The notes: generated by a model from the letters alone, not told the origin. Shown: positions 34,331 through 43,089, numbered from the stretch's first letter. The stretch is 64,000 bases of DNA from Chloroflexota bacterium (GCA_014360905.1 JACIWW010000010.1:32168-96167), one strand, 5' to 3'. A program made the numbers and translations.

Positions 34331-35071
34331 TCATTTCTTGGGCAGAATGACGACCTTCCGCTTCTCATCCTGTCCGACGCTTTCCGTGAAGACATCGGGG
34401 TCATCGCGTAAAGCCAAATGCACAATGCGCCGCTCATGCGCAGGCATTGGCTCCAAAGATACTGGCTGTGCCGTGATACGAACTCTATTGGCCATACGCC
34501 GAGCCAGATCAATCAATGATTTCTCCCGGCGGGATTTATAGTGCTCCACATCCACCACGATATTGGGCCAGTGCTGCGTCCGGCGGCTGATGAGCAAGCA
34601 AGTGAGATACTGCAAATCGCGCAACGTTTCTCCTCGCCGGCCAATCAACACGCCCAGATCCGTGCCACTGATGTTGAACAGCACGGCATTGGATTCATCC
34701 TGAACCTCTGCAGGGACCTCTTCTCTGGTCACTCGTGCCTTGAGTCCCATGTAATCGAGCAGTTTCTGCAATACCTCGATGCCAAGCTGCGCCAATGTCT
34801 CCTGCACCATGATAGGCAACACTGCCTCTGCTTGGACTTCCTGTGCTGGGGATGGTTCCGATGGTTCTTCCTCCGTAGTAGGCGGGGGCGTTTTAGCACT
34901 TACTCTGACGATTGCCTCTTCACCACCTAAACCTAGCAAGCCACGGCTTCCTTCCTTGATGACCTCCACGGTGACTTCATCTTGGCTCAAGCCCAATTGC
35001 TGCAGTGCTTTGCGAATGGCTTCATCAACGGAGCGGCCACTGACTTCCACGCTTTTACCTCTTTCGTCCAT
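34331..35071 (-). CDS. jag: RNA-binding protein Jag/KhpB
   Basis: The 246-residue protein has the Jag_N domain (VEVSGRSVDEAIRKALQQLGL, then KEGSRGLLGLGGEEAIVRV), an acidic/Pro-rich linker (about 60-85), a KH domain with GTDLGVLIGRRGETLRDLQYL, and an R3H domain (PMPAHERRIVHLALRDD). KhpB works with KhpA in RNA binding and cell-envelope control in Gram-positives. The gene overlaps the yidC end by 17 bases, the usual yidC-jag arrangement. Confidence 0.95.
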   Translation of the reverse strand: MDERGKSVEVSGRSVDEAIRKALQQLGLSQDEVTVEVIKEGSRGLLGLGGEEAIVRVSAKTPPPTTEEEPSEPSPAQEVQAEAVLPIMVQETLAQLGIEVLQKLLDYMGLKARVTREEVPAEVQDESNAVLFNISGTDLGVLIGRRGETLRDLQYLTCLLISRRTQHWPNIVVDVEHYKSRREKSLIDLARRMANRVRITAQPVSLEPMPAHERRIVHLALRDDPDVFTESVGQDEKRKVVILPKK

Positions 35072-35843
35072 CGCCCTTACCCTTTGTTTGAGCTGTCTTG
35101 GCTTGACTAGGCTGCCTACTGAACAGGGTAGCTAGCGATCCCCAGCCACTGATAAAATACTGCTGCACAATGCCCACTACGTTCGTCGCGACAAAGTACA
35201 GGCCCAGACCTGAAGCCAACTGCAAGGTAATCAGGCCGAACATCATTGGCATCATCAGTTCCATGCTCTGATTCATCGCCTGTTGTTGGGGATCAGCTGA
35301 CGGCGTAGCCATCATCTTCTGTTGCACCCACATGGTAGCCACAACCAAAATGGGCACTACATAATATGGGTCCGGACGCCCCAGGTGAAGCCAGAGAAAC
35401 TTGGGACTCAGAGGTACCAAGCTCGACAAAAGCGGAAACTGTTGATAGATATGCCGACCCAGGTTGAGCAACTGCAAGGGGTTATCTGGTAAGGCATTGA
35501 TGATGGATTGGTACAACCCAATCCAGATAGGCAGTTGAATCAAAGTTGGCACCAAACAACCCAGAGGGTTGACACCTGCTTCCTTGTACAGTTTCATTTG
35601 CTCTTCTGCTAGTTTGTCGCGGTCGTTTTTGTACTTCTTTTGCAACTCCTGCAACTTGGGTTGCAGATCCTGACTGGCCTTTGCCGACCGCATTTGTTGC
35701 ATGGTGATGGGCAGGGTCAGCACTCGCACCAGCACAGTAAAAACTATCACACTGAGGCCGAAACTGCGACCCAGCAGTGAATATAAGAAGAGCAAGCCAT
35801 TCAGCATTGGCTCAAAAATCACGGTATTCCAAATTTGACCCAC
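35055..35843 (-). CDS. yidC: Membrane protein insertase YidC/Oxa1
   Basis: The 262-residue protein has the five-TM core: FGLSVIVFTVLVRVLTLPI with its conserved Arg in TM1, the cytoplasmic coiled loop DLQPKLQELQKKYKNDRDKLAEE, GCLVPTLIQLPIWIGLYQ, and MMFGLITLQLASGLGLYFVATNV. A basic tail (KGKGDGRKR) may contact ribosomes. There is no periplasmic domain, as in Gram-positive-type YidC. The GTG start at 35843 has AGGAGG 9 bases upstream. Confidence 0.95.
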   Translation of the reverse strand: MGQIWNTVIFEPMLNGLLFLYSLLGRSFGLSVIVFTVLVRVLTLPITMQQMRSAKASQDLQPKLQELQKKYKNDRDKLAEEQMKLYKEAGVNPLGCLVPTLIQLPIWIGLYQSIINALPDNPLQLLNLGRHIYQQFPLLSSLVPLSPKFLWLHLGRPDPYYVVPILVVATMWVQQKMMATPSADPQQQAMNQSMELMMPMMFGLITLQLASGLGLYFVATNVVGIVQQYFISGWGSLATLFSRQPSQAKTAQTKGKGDGRKR

Positions 35844-35856
35844 CTAAGAGGACCTC

Positions 35857-36933
35857 CTATTTTCTCTTGCTCGGAGCCACGTTCCAGCGTTGAACGCCTG
35901 TTTCAGCATCCAATGCATAGATCGTGTCACCCAGAACGCTAACATACACTGTACCATCAGCCACCACTGGTGAAGTGAGCATAGCTTGATCTGCTTTGAA
36001 AATCCATTGTTGCTGCCCATTGACCGCATCGAGGACGTGCAAAGTCCCGCTATCCGTGCCCATATACAGCAGGCCGTTGGCGTAGGTTGGCGTGGCTCGA
36101 ATCAGGCCATCCGCTTCGAAATACCAGTTTTGGGCACCTGTAATTGCGTCTAGAGCATAGAGTCTTTTGTCCAGCGATCCGACATAGACCATGCCCTCCA
36201 CGACCAGTGGGCTGGCCCACACCCAGTGGTTGGTCTTGAACTCCCACTGTACTTGGCCATTGTTGGCATTGAGGGCATATACTTTGCCATCAAAGGCTCC
36301 ACAATAGACAAGATCGCCAGCAACAACAGGCCCGCCTGCAAAGGCACCACCAGCCGCAAAACGCCATAGTTCTTTGCCGCTGACTGCATCTAGGCAATAG
36401 AGCTGATGGTCAAAGGAACCCACATATACTTTGCCATTGGCTACTGCAGGACGCCCCCAAATCCAGTTGCTCGTGGCAAACTCCCACTTTTTCAAGCCAT
36501 TTTTCGCCTCCAAGGCATAAACTTTATGATCGCTGGAAGCAAGGTACAGCAAGCCATTCGAGATGGTGACATCCGCTAGGATATAGCCGTTCGAATTGAA
36601 CGACCAGCGCTGCGAGCCAGTATAGGCATCCAGAGCGTAGAGGATGTGGTCATATGAACCAATGTAGAGCGTATCATCCATCAGCACTGGCGCTGCATAA
36701 AATGGCCCTCTTGCTTTCTCGGATGAGGCTGGGTATTGCCAGATTTCTGCACCATTTGTAACATCCAGTGCATATACGCGCCCTGCTTGCCCACCTGTAT
36801 ACAATATTCCCTTGGCAACTGTGATGCTAGACCAGGCCGGGACTGTGGCTGTGGGGGCACAGCCTCCTAACATGCTCGCCAGCACGGCGAGTACAATCAT
36901 AATCAGAACGAGTTTGACATACAAGGTTCTCAA
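35857..36933 (-). CDS. PQQ-repeat (BamB-like) beta-propeller lipoprotein
   Basis: The 358-residue protein has a lipoprotein signal (VLAVLASMLGGCAPT, lipobox LGGC near 22-25). Eight propeller repeats of the VYALDxxxGxxxWxF type follow (for example LYALDAYTGSQRWSF, VYALEAKNGLKKWEF, LYCLDAVSGKELWRF, VYALNANNGQVQWEF), enough for a complete eight-bladed ring. In E. coli BamB this fold serves outer-membrane protein assembly; here the role is unknown, probably a scaffold on the outer face of the membrane. It is inserted between yidD and yidC and read with them. Start is TTG 36933 with GGAAGGAG 8 bases upstream. Confidence 0.88.
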   Translation of the reverse strand: MRTLYVKLVLIMIVLAVLASMLGGCAPTATVPAWSSITVAKGILYTGGQAGRVYALDVTNGAEIWQYPASSEKARGPFYAAPVLMDDTLYIGSYDHILYALDAYTGSQRWSFNSNGYILADVTISNGLLYLASSDHKVYALEAKNGLKKWEFATSNWIWGRPAVANGKVYVGSFDHQLYCLDAVSGKELWRFAAGGAFAGGPVVAGDLVYCGAFDGKVYALNANNGQVQWEFKTNHWVWASPLVVEGMVYVGSLDKRLYALDAITGAQNWYFEADGLIRATPTYANGLLYMGTDSGTLHVLDAVNGQQQWIFKADQAMLTSPVVADGTVYVSVLGDTIYALDAETGVQRWNVAPSKRK

Positions 36934-36981
36934 AGAGTAAACTCCTTCCTTTGTTTATTGTGCACCATGTATTGGCTTACA

Positions 36982-37191
36982 TCAAGGTACGGGATCATAG
37001 CCTCCTGGATGCAAAGGATGGCAGCGGCTGAGACGCTTTAGCGCCATCCAGCCTCCGCGGCGCACACCATATTTAGCAATAGCCTCATAGGCATATTCGG
37101 AACACGAGGGCACAAAGCGGCAAGAAGGAGGCAAAGCAGTTGAGATACGCCTTTGATAGAATCGGATCAGCGCCAAAATAATCTGTCTCAT
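36982..37191 (-). CDS. yidD: Membrane protein insertion efficiency factor YidD
   Basis: The 69-residue protein matches the family fully: [40 protein letters not shown] and [19 protein letters not shown]. The Cys residues (SCRF, SCSEY, RCHP) are conserved. It assists YidC-dependent insertion. Its start overlaps the rnpA stop. Confidence 0.96.
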   Translation of the reverse strand: MRQIILALIRFYQRRISTALPPSCRFVPSCSEYAYEAIAKYGVRRGGWMALKRLSRCHPLHPGGYDPVP

Positions 37192-37550
37192 CAGACTACG
37201 TCCGTTGCCTGCACAGGCTTTGTCAAGCCCGCTTGCTGCAGCAGGGAATCCAACGCTTCTCCAATGCGCCAGAAATCTGCTTCAACGATTGGCATGCGGG
37301 CAATCAGCACAATATCCCATCCCAAGGCTATTTCACCTACTCGTATGCGCATCGCTTCGCGCATCAGTCGCTTTATGCGATTGCGCACCACTGCTCTGCC
37401 CATGCGTTTGCTCACTAGGAAGCCAAAACGACTGTGCGGCAAATCGTTTTTGGCAGCCAGGAGCACCAGCAATGGATGCGACCAGGATTGCCCTTGGTGA
37501 CGTACACGCTGGAATTGCTCCCTGTGAACCAGGCGATAGCGCCTCTCCAT
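37191..37550 (-). CDS. rnpA: Ribonuclease P protein component
   Basis: The 119-residue protein has [46 protein letters not shown] (RNR motif) and [11 protein letters not shown], standard for RnpA. It binds the RNase P RNA and tRNA 5' leaders. It lies about 60 bases downstream of rpmH and is co-transcribed. No RNase P RNA gene is visible in this window. Confidence 0.96.
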   Translation of the reverse strand: MERRYRLVHREQFQRVRHQGQSWSHPLLVLLAAKNDLPHSRFGFLVSKRMGRAVVRNRIKRLMREAMRIRVGEIALGWDIVLIARMPIVEADFWRIGEALDSLLQQAGLTKPVQATDVV

Positions 37551-37607
37551 GCTGGCATGCTCCCAAGCTGTGGCGTCTAACCTTCACGTCCCTTCCGTCC
37601 CAGCGAA

Positions 37608-37745
37608 TCACAGAGAAACCCGCTTGCGACCCTTCAGACGACGTGCTTTCAACACCCGCCGTCCGCCTTTGGTGCTCATGCGGGCACGAAACCCATGTAC
37701 CTTTTGACGTCGAAGTTTTCGTGGCTGATAAGTTCTCTTTGGCAT
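37608..37745 (-). CDS. rpmH: 50S ribosomal protein L34
   Basis: Reading the minus strand from ATG 37745 gives 45 residues: [20 protein letters not shown], then [16 protein letters not shown], ending KGRKRVSL. This is the invariant L34 sequence pattern. It is the first gene of the rpmH-rnpA-yidD-yidC-jag cluster, with a near-consensus promoter at 37781-37810. Confidence 0.97.
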   Translation of the reverse strand: MPKRTYQPRKLRRQKVHGFRARMSTKGGRRVLKARRLKGRKRVSL

Positions 37746-37780
37746 TGTTTCTACCTTCCTTTGGCTAGAAAATACAGGCT

Positions 37781-37810
37781 ATTATAGTCGCTTCTGACAA
37801 GCATTGTCAA
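37781..37810 (-). promoter_or_regulatory. sigma-70 promoter of the rpmH-rnpA-yidD-yidC cluster
   Basis: On the minus strand, TTGACA (37810-37805) and TATAAT (37786-37781) are perfect hexamers spaced 18 bases. It lies 36 bases before the rpmH start, in the 301-base divergent gap to pspA. No cluster of DnaA boxes was seen in that gap. Confidence 0.8.
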
Positions 37811-37995
37811 ATGCGCGCAAGACCATCACGCAGCTTTGACACAATCCTAAACCCATAGTATAACCCATTTCGCCTGCATCCGTGTCCATTGCAGAGGGCC
37901 GAGTTATCTGATGCTGTCAAATTGCTCCAACCAGCAGTAGGACTGGCACATGTCAGCCAACCGACAGAGCCTTGTCAGGAATAACGGGCAAAATG

Positions 37996-38004
37996 TGGTA
38001 GAAT
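37996..38004 (+). promoter_or_regulatory. extended -10 promoter of pspA
   Basis: TGGTAGAAT, an extended -10 element identical to the one at 22560-22568, lies about 42 bases before the pspA start. A TTGTCA at 37972 is 21 bases away, too far for a normal -35. Confidence 0.4.
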
Positions 38005-38046
38005 GTGGGTGATCAACTATAAAGCGAATGTTAAGGAGGATGAACC

Positions 38047-38721
38047 ATGGGTATTTTGGAGCGCATTAGCATGATTATGAAGGCTAACATCAACGATTTG
38101 TTGGACAGGGCTGAGAATCCGGAGGTTATGCTGGAGCAGTACATCCGTGACCTGGAGAGTGGCGTGAACGAGTCCCGCGAGGAATTGGTCAATGCCATGG
38201 CGGACGAGAAGCGTCTGGCTGCCAAGCTGGAGGAGCGCAAGCGACAGGTCAGGGAATGGGAGGAGAAGGCTGAACAGGCTGTGCGGCTGGGTAAGGATGA
38301 AGCAGCGCGTTCGGCTCTGCGCGCAGCGCGCGCCTACCAGGACGAAGTGCGCACTACTATGGACGCTTGGGAGATCCAAAAAGAAAAGGTAGCCGAACTG
38401 CAAGCACAATATGAGGAGATCGAGAAGAAACTGGCTACGATTAAGGGCGAGCGTGAAGTGCTCCTAGCCCGATACAAGACAACACGGGCGCAGGAAAAGA
38501 TCACCACTACTAAAGTGAGCGCTGGCAAGGCTAAAGAAGCCATCAAAGGCATTGAGCGGATGAAGGAGCGCATGGAGCAAGAAGCAGCCAAAGCGGCTGC
38601 CCGCGAGGAATTGGCTGCTATGAGTGCTGCAGTACACGAAGCAGAAAGAAGCCAAGAGGATATCGAGGTAGAGGCTCGCCTGGCAGAGCTCAAAGCCAAG
38701 ATCGCTGCTGAAGGCAAATAG
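38047..38721 (+). CDS. pspA: PspA/IM30 family membrane-stress protein
   Basis: The 224-residue protein is almost entirely coiled coil with the family opening GILERISMIMKANINDLLDRAENPEVMLEQYIRDLE, split here by an amphipathic N-terminal helix. PspA/Vipp1 proteins assemble ESCRT-III-like rods on damaged or stressed membranes. A Shine-Dalgarno AAGGAGG ends 8 bases before the ATG. The C-terminus (VEARLAELKAKIAAEGK) is of the usual length. It is a single gene, divergent from rpmH. Confidence 0.94.
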   Translation: MGILERISMIMKANINDLLDRAENPEVMLEQYIRDLESGVNESREELVNAMADEKRLAAKLEERKRQVREWEEKAEQAVRLGKDEAARSALRAARAYQDEVRTTMDAWEIQKEKVAELQAQYEEIEKKLATIKGEREVLLARYKTTRAQEKITTTKVSAGKAKEAIKGIERMKERMEQEAAKAAAREELAAMSAAVHEAERSQEDIEVEARLAELKAKIAAEGK

Positions 38722-38999
38722 ATCAAGGCATCGCTTCATAGATTGGAATGCCGTCAAACCTCAAAGATGGCACACGGCAAAAAGTCCATGGCTGATCAGC
38801 CTTAGTCGTGAAAGGGCAGACGCTGCCTACTGGCATTGGTGCGTAACTGCTGAGGCATTGAAAATTGATCCTCCAGCACGGGTAGTGTTGCTTGCCACAA
38901 GCGCGTCTTTACGACAATGCCAACCCACAAGCAACTTTGCCTTGCTATTGCACCCACCAGGCTGGCTTTGGAAAAGCCCTGGAAGAGCCCGTTTTTCAC
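38722..38999. other. intergenic, no gene seen
   Basis: Between pspA and the tRNA promoter I find no supported gene, terminator or repeat; open frames here lack start signals. Confidence 0.5.
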
Positions 39000-39028
39000 T
39001 TGACAAAACAGGGTAATCAGGTTATAAT
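39000..39028 (+). promoter_or_regulatory. perfect-consensus promoter of tRNA-Leu
   Basis: TTGACA (39000-39005) and TATAAT (39023-39028) are perfect hexamers with the ideal 17-base spacing, 13 bases before the mature tRNA 5' end. Confidence 0.9.
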
Positions 39029-39041
39029 AATATTGTCAGTT

Positions 39042-39123
39042 GCCCGCGTGGTGGAACTGGTATACACAGCAGGTTGAGGGCCTGTGCCCATTGGGCGTGG
39101 AGGTTCGAGTCCTCTCGCGGGCA
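39042..39123 (+). tRNA. tRNA-Leu (anticodon GAG)
   Basis: The 82-base gene folds as a class II tRNA: acceptor GCCCGCG/CGCGGGC with discriminator A (39123), D arm GTGG...GGT, and anticodon stem GCAGG/CCTGT with loop TTGAGGG (anticodon GAG). A long variable arm follows (GCCCATTGGGC), then T arm GGAGG/CCTCT around TTCGAGT. The CCA end is not encoded. GAG reads CUC and CUU leucine codons. Confidence 0.95.
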
Positions 39124-39160
39124 TCTTGCACTATAGCCTTTTTGGCCTTTTCTCAATTAT

Positions 39161-39189
39161 TTGACTGAATTAGCAAAAGATGATATACT
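39161..39189 (+). promoter_or_regulatory. sigma-70 promoter reading toward rho
   Basis: TTGACT (39161-39166) and TATACT (39184-39189) are spaced 17 bases. No closer promoter to rho was convincing, so this would produce a leader of about 500 bases. Confidence 0.6.
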
Positions 39190-39700
39190 AAATGCAGTTC
39201 TTGGTTGGCATAGGGTATTTAGTGTTCGCTGGATTTCCCCACTATGAAGCGAACCTCGTATGACAGCGAATGGTTGCTGATTATATCAGGTCTTCTTGCT
39301 AGTGATTACCCCAATCGGATAGCCGGAGTGTGTTAGATGGATGCAACAGGGCCTTTATGCCCCGTACAAAAACTCATTTCGGCCTAAGGGAATGTTTTCA
39401 GCCTTTGTTTGTTGCTGTTTATGTCTTCCTGCGTCGTTCTTTGCCAATATTCCACTCAAAAATAGAATGTGAAGACAGCGGAGCGGGACCCCTGGGTGCA
39501 ACGAAGAGTCAGTTCTGGAGTGCCAGTGATTACTGATTGTGGCAGAGACAAATGGCTTTTCCCTGTGGCTTGTTACTCTGGTCCTGCTCTTTCTCAGGAT
39601 AGCACGACCTCGTGACACAAATTGGAGCCAAAACTTCACATAATGTTAAGATTTCGCTTAACCTATCGCATGTATATGGAGCCCTTATTCGTGAAGAAAT
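39190..39700 (+). other. long 5' leader of rho
   Basis: About 510 bases without a supported gene lie between the promoter and rho. Seen inside are a perfect 6-bp hairpin GTTAAG/CTTAAC (39647-39664) close to the start codon and several C-poor, T-rich stretches; no standard riboswitch was recognised. rho is autoregulated by premature termination in its leader in E. coli; a similar use here is inference. Confidence 0.35.
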
Positions 39701-40963
39701 ATGGAGTTTGATAACGTGAATATTGTAGAACTGGAAACAAAAACTCTCGATGAATTGCAGGAGCTGGCCAAGGAATTCAATATTACTGGTTACAGCCGCC
39801 TGAAGAAATCGGACCTCATCTTTCGTCTGCTACGTGCAAACGCTGAGCGCCAGGGATACATCTTTGGCGGTGGAGTGTTGGAGATCATGCCAGATGGCAT
39901 TGGTTTCCTGCGCGCCCCCAGTCTATTGCCTGGACCTGAGGACGTCTATGTCTCGCAATCTCAAATTCGCCGCTTTGGCTTGCGCACCGGTGATTTGGTC
40001 ATCGGGCAGGTGCGTCCTCCAAAGGAATCAGAGAAATATTATAGCCTATTGCGCGTGGAAGCAGTAAATGGACTTGACCCGGAAGTAGCCAAGAACCGGC
40101 CTCACTTTGACAATCTAACTCCTATTTTCCCCAACAAGATGTTTGACCTGGAGACGAGGCCCGACATCCTCGCTACGCGCCTGATCAATTTGGTGGCACC
40201 CATTGGGCGAGGTCAGCGTGGTCTGATTGTCTCGCCACCGAAAGCGGGCAAGACTACGGTGCTGAAGCAGATTGCGAATGCAATCACGCATAATTACAAC
40301 GATGTGCACTTGATGGTCTGCCTCATTGGCGAGCGCCCAGAGGAAGTCACGGACATGGACCGATCGGTTGAGGCGGAGGTGATTAGCTCTACCTTCGATG
40401 AGCCAGTGCAGGCGCATACCCGCGTTGCAGAAATGGCCTTGGAACGAGCCAAAAGGCTAGTGGAATGCGGCCGTGATGTCGTGATCCTGTTGGATAGCAT
40501 TACGCGCCTGTCCAGAGCCTATAACCTGATTGTGCCACCCAGTGGGCGCAGCTTGTCGGGTGGTTTGGATCCAGTAGCATTGTATCCACCCAAGCACTTT
40601 TTCGGCGCAGCGCGCAATTTGGAAGAAGCAGGCAGTTTGACTATCATTGCTACTTGTTTAGTGGATACAGGCAGCCGCATGGACGATGTCATTTACGAAG
40701 AATTCAAGGGCACGGGCAATATGGAATTGCACCTCAATCGCAAGCTGGCCGAGCGGCGTATCTTCCCTGCCTTTGACATCGAACGTTCTGGCACACGCCG
40801 TGAGGAACTGTTGCTGCCACCCGATGTCCTGTCCAAGGTATGGACGCTGCGGCGCATGATTTCTGCGATTGGCGAGACGGAAGCAGTAGAGCTTGTGCTT
40901 CAACGATTGGCCAAGACGAAGAGCAATAAGGAATTTCTCGAAACTCTAAACAAGGACCTGTGA
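39701..40963 (+). CDS. rho: Transcription termination factor Rho
   Basis: The 420-residue hexameric helicase has the N-terminal SAP-like helices (TLDELQELAKEFNI), the RNA-binding cold-shock-like domain (GGVLEIMPDGIGFLR), and the ATPase domain. The ATPase shows Walker A IVSPPKAGKTTVLKQIANAI, RPEEVTDM, VVILLDSITRLSRAYN (Q/R loop) and DPVALYPPKHFFGAARN. It is the standard short form without a Gly/Arg-rich insertion. Its stop overlaps the start of the peptidase gene (TGATG), so the two are coupled. Confidence 0.98.
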   Translation: MEFDNVNIVELETKTLDELQELAKEFNITGYSRLKKSDLIFRLLRANAERQGYIFGGGVLEIMPDGIGFLRAPSLLPGPEDVYVSQSQIRRFGLRTGDLVIGQVRPPKESEKYYSLLRVEAVNGLDPEVAKNRPHFDNLTPIFPNKMFDLETRPDILATRLINLVAPIGRGQRGLIVSPPKAGKTTVLKQIANAITHNYNDVHLMVCLIGERPEEVTDMDRSVEAEVISSTFDEPVQAHTRVAEMALERAKRLVECGRDVVILLDSITRLSRAYNLIVPPSGRSLSGGLDPVALYPPKHFFGAARNLEEAGSLTIIATCLVDTGSRMDDVIYEEFKGTGNMELHLNRKLAERRIFPAFDIERSGTRREELLLPPDVLSKVWTLRRMISAIGETEAVELVLQRLAKTKSNKEFLETLNKDL

Positions 40964-42060
40964 TGACTGCTGACGGTGACCCCGTGAGTAGTTCGGACGA
41001 ACAACAAGATGTAGCATCGCATATAGCCTGGATGAGACTGAGAACGCTCTGGGTGCAGCTTAGGCAGATGGGCCTGCTGTCTCGTCTTGTGCTACATGTC
41101 TGTTTCCTAGCTATGCTAGTTGCCAGTCTTTGGCTCAGCAAGGCAGTGATCCTCCCCCAGGATGTATTTTGGTTTCCCTCCATTGCCGCGCAACAGGGAT
41201 CCCCAAGCGCTTCATTGGCCGAAGTGTCTGTATCAAGGGTCGGCATTGGCGGGGAAGCTGCTGATGTTTTGGTCTGCGCTGTTGTCCCGCATACAACAAT
41301 TCCCAGACGGTATCGTATTGACCCCATTACATACACGGTTGAGGCTGGTGACAATGTTTCCACTATAGCCGAAAAGTTTGGGGTTAGCGTCGAGACAATC
41401 CTTTGGGCCAATGGCAATCTAGAAGACAATCCGGACTATCTGGACATTGGGGATGTACTGACTATTCTGCCCGTTTCTGGTGTATACCATACTGTCGTGA
41501 AGGGCGATACGCTGGAAAGCATCGCAGAGAAATACAAGGTGCGGGTGGAGGATATCACCAGCTACGAAGGCAATTACCTGCAGGAGCCCTATACTATTAC
41601 GGTGGGGCAGAAGCTGATCGTGCCTGGTGGGCGCAAACCCTACCAGGTGCGTCATGTCGTCGCTTGGTCAGGTCCCATCCCTGAGAATGCCAAGCGTGGC
41701 ACAGGAAAATTCGGTTGGCCCGTAAGTGGCTACATTACACAAAGGTACAGCGAAGTCCACCCTGCTGTGGATATTGGAGTACCCGAGGGAACGCCGGTGA
41801 AAGCGGCAGATTCTGGGTACATAGCGGTCGTTGGTCGCAGTGACACTGGGTATGGTCGCTACGTGTTGATTGACCATGGAAATGGCTTTCAGACCGTCTA
41901 TGCTCACCTCAGTGTTATCTACGTAGAGGTAGGGCACTCCGTGGGCAAGGGGCAAACCATTGGTCTTTCCGGCAATACAGGCAAATCCACAGGTCCTCAC
42001 CTACATTTCGAGATCAAACTGAACGGTGTGCGCAGAAACCCCTTCATTTACCTAAAGTGA
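40963..42060 (+). CDS. LysM-domain M23 metallopeptidase (cell-wall endopeptidase)
   Basis: The 365-residue protein has one N-terminal TM anchor (about 45-65, LHVCFLAMLVASLWL). Two LysM domains follow, near 123-170 (YTVEAGDNVSTIAEKFGVS) and 175-222 (HTVVKGDTLESIAEKYKVR). The C-terminal M23 peptidase has the zinc ligands H and D in HPAVDIGVPEGTPV and the HxH in GPHLHFEI. It should be membrane-anchored outside the cell and cut or regulate peptidoglycan cross-bridges. It is translated from ATG 40963, which overlaps the rho stop. Confidence 0.93.
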   Translation: MTADGDPVSSSDEQQDVASHIAWMRLRTLWVQLRQMGLLSRLVLHVCFLAMLVASLWLSKAVILPQDVFWFPSIAAQQGSPSASLAEVSVSRVGIGGEAADVLVCAVVPHTTIPRRYRIDPITYTVEAGDNVSTIAEKFGVSVETILWANGNLEDNPDYLDIGDVLTILPVSGVYHTVVKGDTLESIAEKYKVRVEDITSYEGNYLQEPYTITVGQKLIVPGGRKPYQVRHVVAWSGPIPENAKRGTGKFGWPVSGYITQRYSEVHPAVDIGVPEGTPVKAADSGYIAVVGRSDTGYGRYVLIDHGNGFQTVYAHLSVIYVEVGHSVGKGQTIGLSGNTGKSTGPHLHFEIKLNGVRRNPFIYLK

Positions 42061-42065
42061 TGGCT

Positions 42066-42533
42066 TTAGCTCTTTCCTATTGTGCTCAGTGCTTCGCCAC
42101 ACCAGCGGCAGTTGTCATCCCAAACAGCGCAGGGCTGGCCACAAGCAGGGCAGCGCCAGCGTTGCTCTTGTTGCTGTAGCCAGTCCTTCACACAGCCTGC
42201 CTGAATAGCATGCAAGTTAGCATACACATCCTCACCGCGTGCGGCATAGGAGTTGGCTATTTGCGCGTACTTCTCGCAATTCTTGTTTGTCCAGTTGACG
42301 TACTCGTAGCAGAACTCATACCCCTGAGTTCGTAGGCATAGCACGATAGGGCAATCATAGCCCCAACATGCCTCAGTGAGGTCTTGGCAGCCCTCGCAAC
42401 GAACCTGTTCTGCGGAGCAGTTGTGCCTCTTGGCCAGCGCTTCCTGAAATTGTTGGCCATCTTGGTAAGCTCGGTAAATCGCGCAGGCTCCACAGTAAAG
42501 ACCGCATCGTCCGATCAAATGATGATTTGGCAT
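42066..42533 (-). CDS. DUF3795 family Cys-rich protein
   Basis: The 155-residue protein has the DUF3795 start (LIGRCGLYCGACAIYRAYQDG) and CEGCQDLTEACWGYDCPIVLC, then a C-terminal zinc-ribbon-like part (WRCPACGQPCAVWDDNCRWCG). The many CxxC motifs suggest bound metal. No function is established. GGAAGGGA lies before the start. It is a lone gene, convergent with the M23 peptidase (5 bases between stops). Confidence 0.88.
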   Translation of the reverse strand: MPNHHLIGRCGLYCGACAIYRAYQDGQQFQEALAKRHNCSAEQVRCEGCQDLTEACWGYDCPIVLCLRTQGYEFCYEYVNWTNKNCEKYAQIANSYAARGEDVYANLHAIQAGCVKDWLQQQEQRWRCPACGQPCAVWDDNCRWCGEALSTIGKS

Positions 42534-42616
42534 GGGGTTTTCCCTTCCATGAATCTATTACCCTATTATCTGGTTGACCGGACAATAATAATGCAAAATG
42601 ACCTGCTTGGCAAGTC

Positions 42617-42646
42617 TTGACTTTAGGGATAAGGATGTGGTAAACT
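42617..42646 (+). promoter_or_regulatory. sigma-70 promoter of the cyclic-di-AMP receptor-like gene
   Basis: TTGACT (42617-42622) and TAAACT (42641-42646) are 18 bases apart, about 70 bases before the start codon at 42717. Confidence 0.5.
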
Positions 42647-42716
42647 GCGAGCGCCTGTCAAGAAGGAAAGAAATTGCGTCTAGCGGCGAGTTGCTATGCC
42701 GGGCGGGAGGTGTGAG

Positions 42717-43049
42717 ATGAAATTGGTCGTGGCCATCGTACAGGATGTGGATTCAAGGGGGCTGCTGGATGCCCTGATGGCCGAGGGGTACCGTGCGACA
42801 AAGATAAGCACGATGGGTGGCTTCCTGGTGCGCGGGAACGCGACGGTTTTGATCGGCATACAGGACGATCGTGTCGAGGATGTGCTGGCCATTCTGCGTC
42901 AGCATTGTCATGCCCGCCGCGAATTCGTGTCGCCAGTCATGCCCCTTAGCGAGGCAGCAGCTGCGCGACAATGGGTGCAACCTCTGGAGGTTGAAGTAGG
43001 AGGTGCAACGGTATTTGTGCTGAATGTGGAACGCTTCGAACAGCTATAA
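42717..43049 (+). CDS. Cyclic-di-AMP receptor-like PII-fold protein (DarA/YaaQ family)
   Basis: The 110-residue protein follows the DarA/PstA pattern: MKLVVAIVQDVDSRGLLDAL, GYRATKISTMGGFLVRGNATVLIGIQD, and VEVGGATVFVLNVERFEQL at the end. These trimeric PII-like proteins bind cyclic di-AMP and signal to unknown partners, often around cell-wall or ion homeostasis. ATG 42717 has GGGAGG 6 bases upstream, preferred over an earlier in-frame ATG at 42696. It precedes the glycosyltransferase region; co-transcription with the next gene is likely (gap about 40 bases). Confidence 0.88.
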   Translation: MKLVVAIVQDVDSRGLLDALMAEGYRATKISTMGGFLVRGNATVLIGIQDDRVEDVLAILRQHCHARREFVSPVMPLSEAAAARQWVQPLEVEVGGATVFVLNVERFEQL

Positions 43050-43089
43050 CTACTTGTACCTTCACTTTTATTTTCATGCTAGGAATCCA

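Noticed and set aside
37746..38046. Possible oriC between rpmH and pspA
   Set aside because: The region has promoters for both genes but no clustered TTATNCACA boxes or A+T-rich unwinding tract.
39330..39536. Short open frame in the rho leader as a small gene
   Set aside because: No RBS and no protein-like composition; more likely leader RNA.
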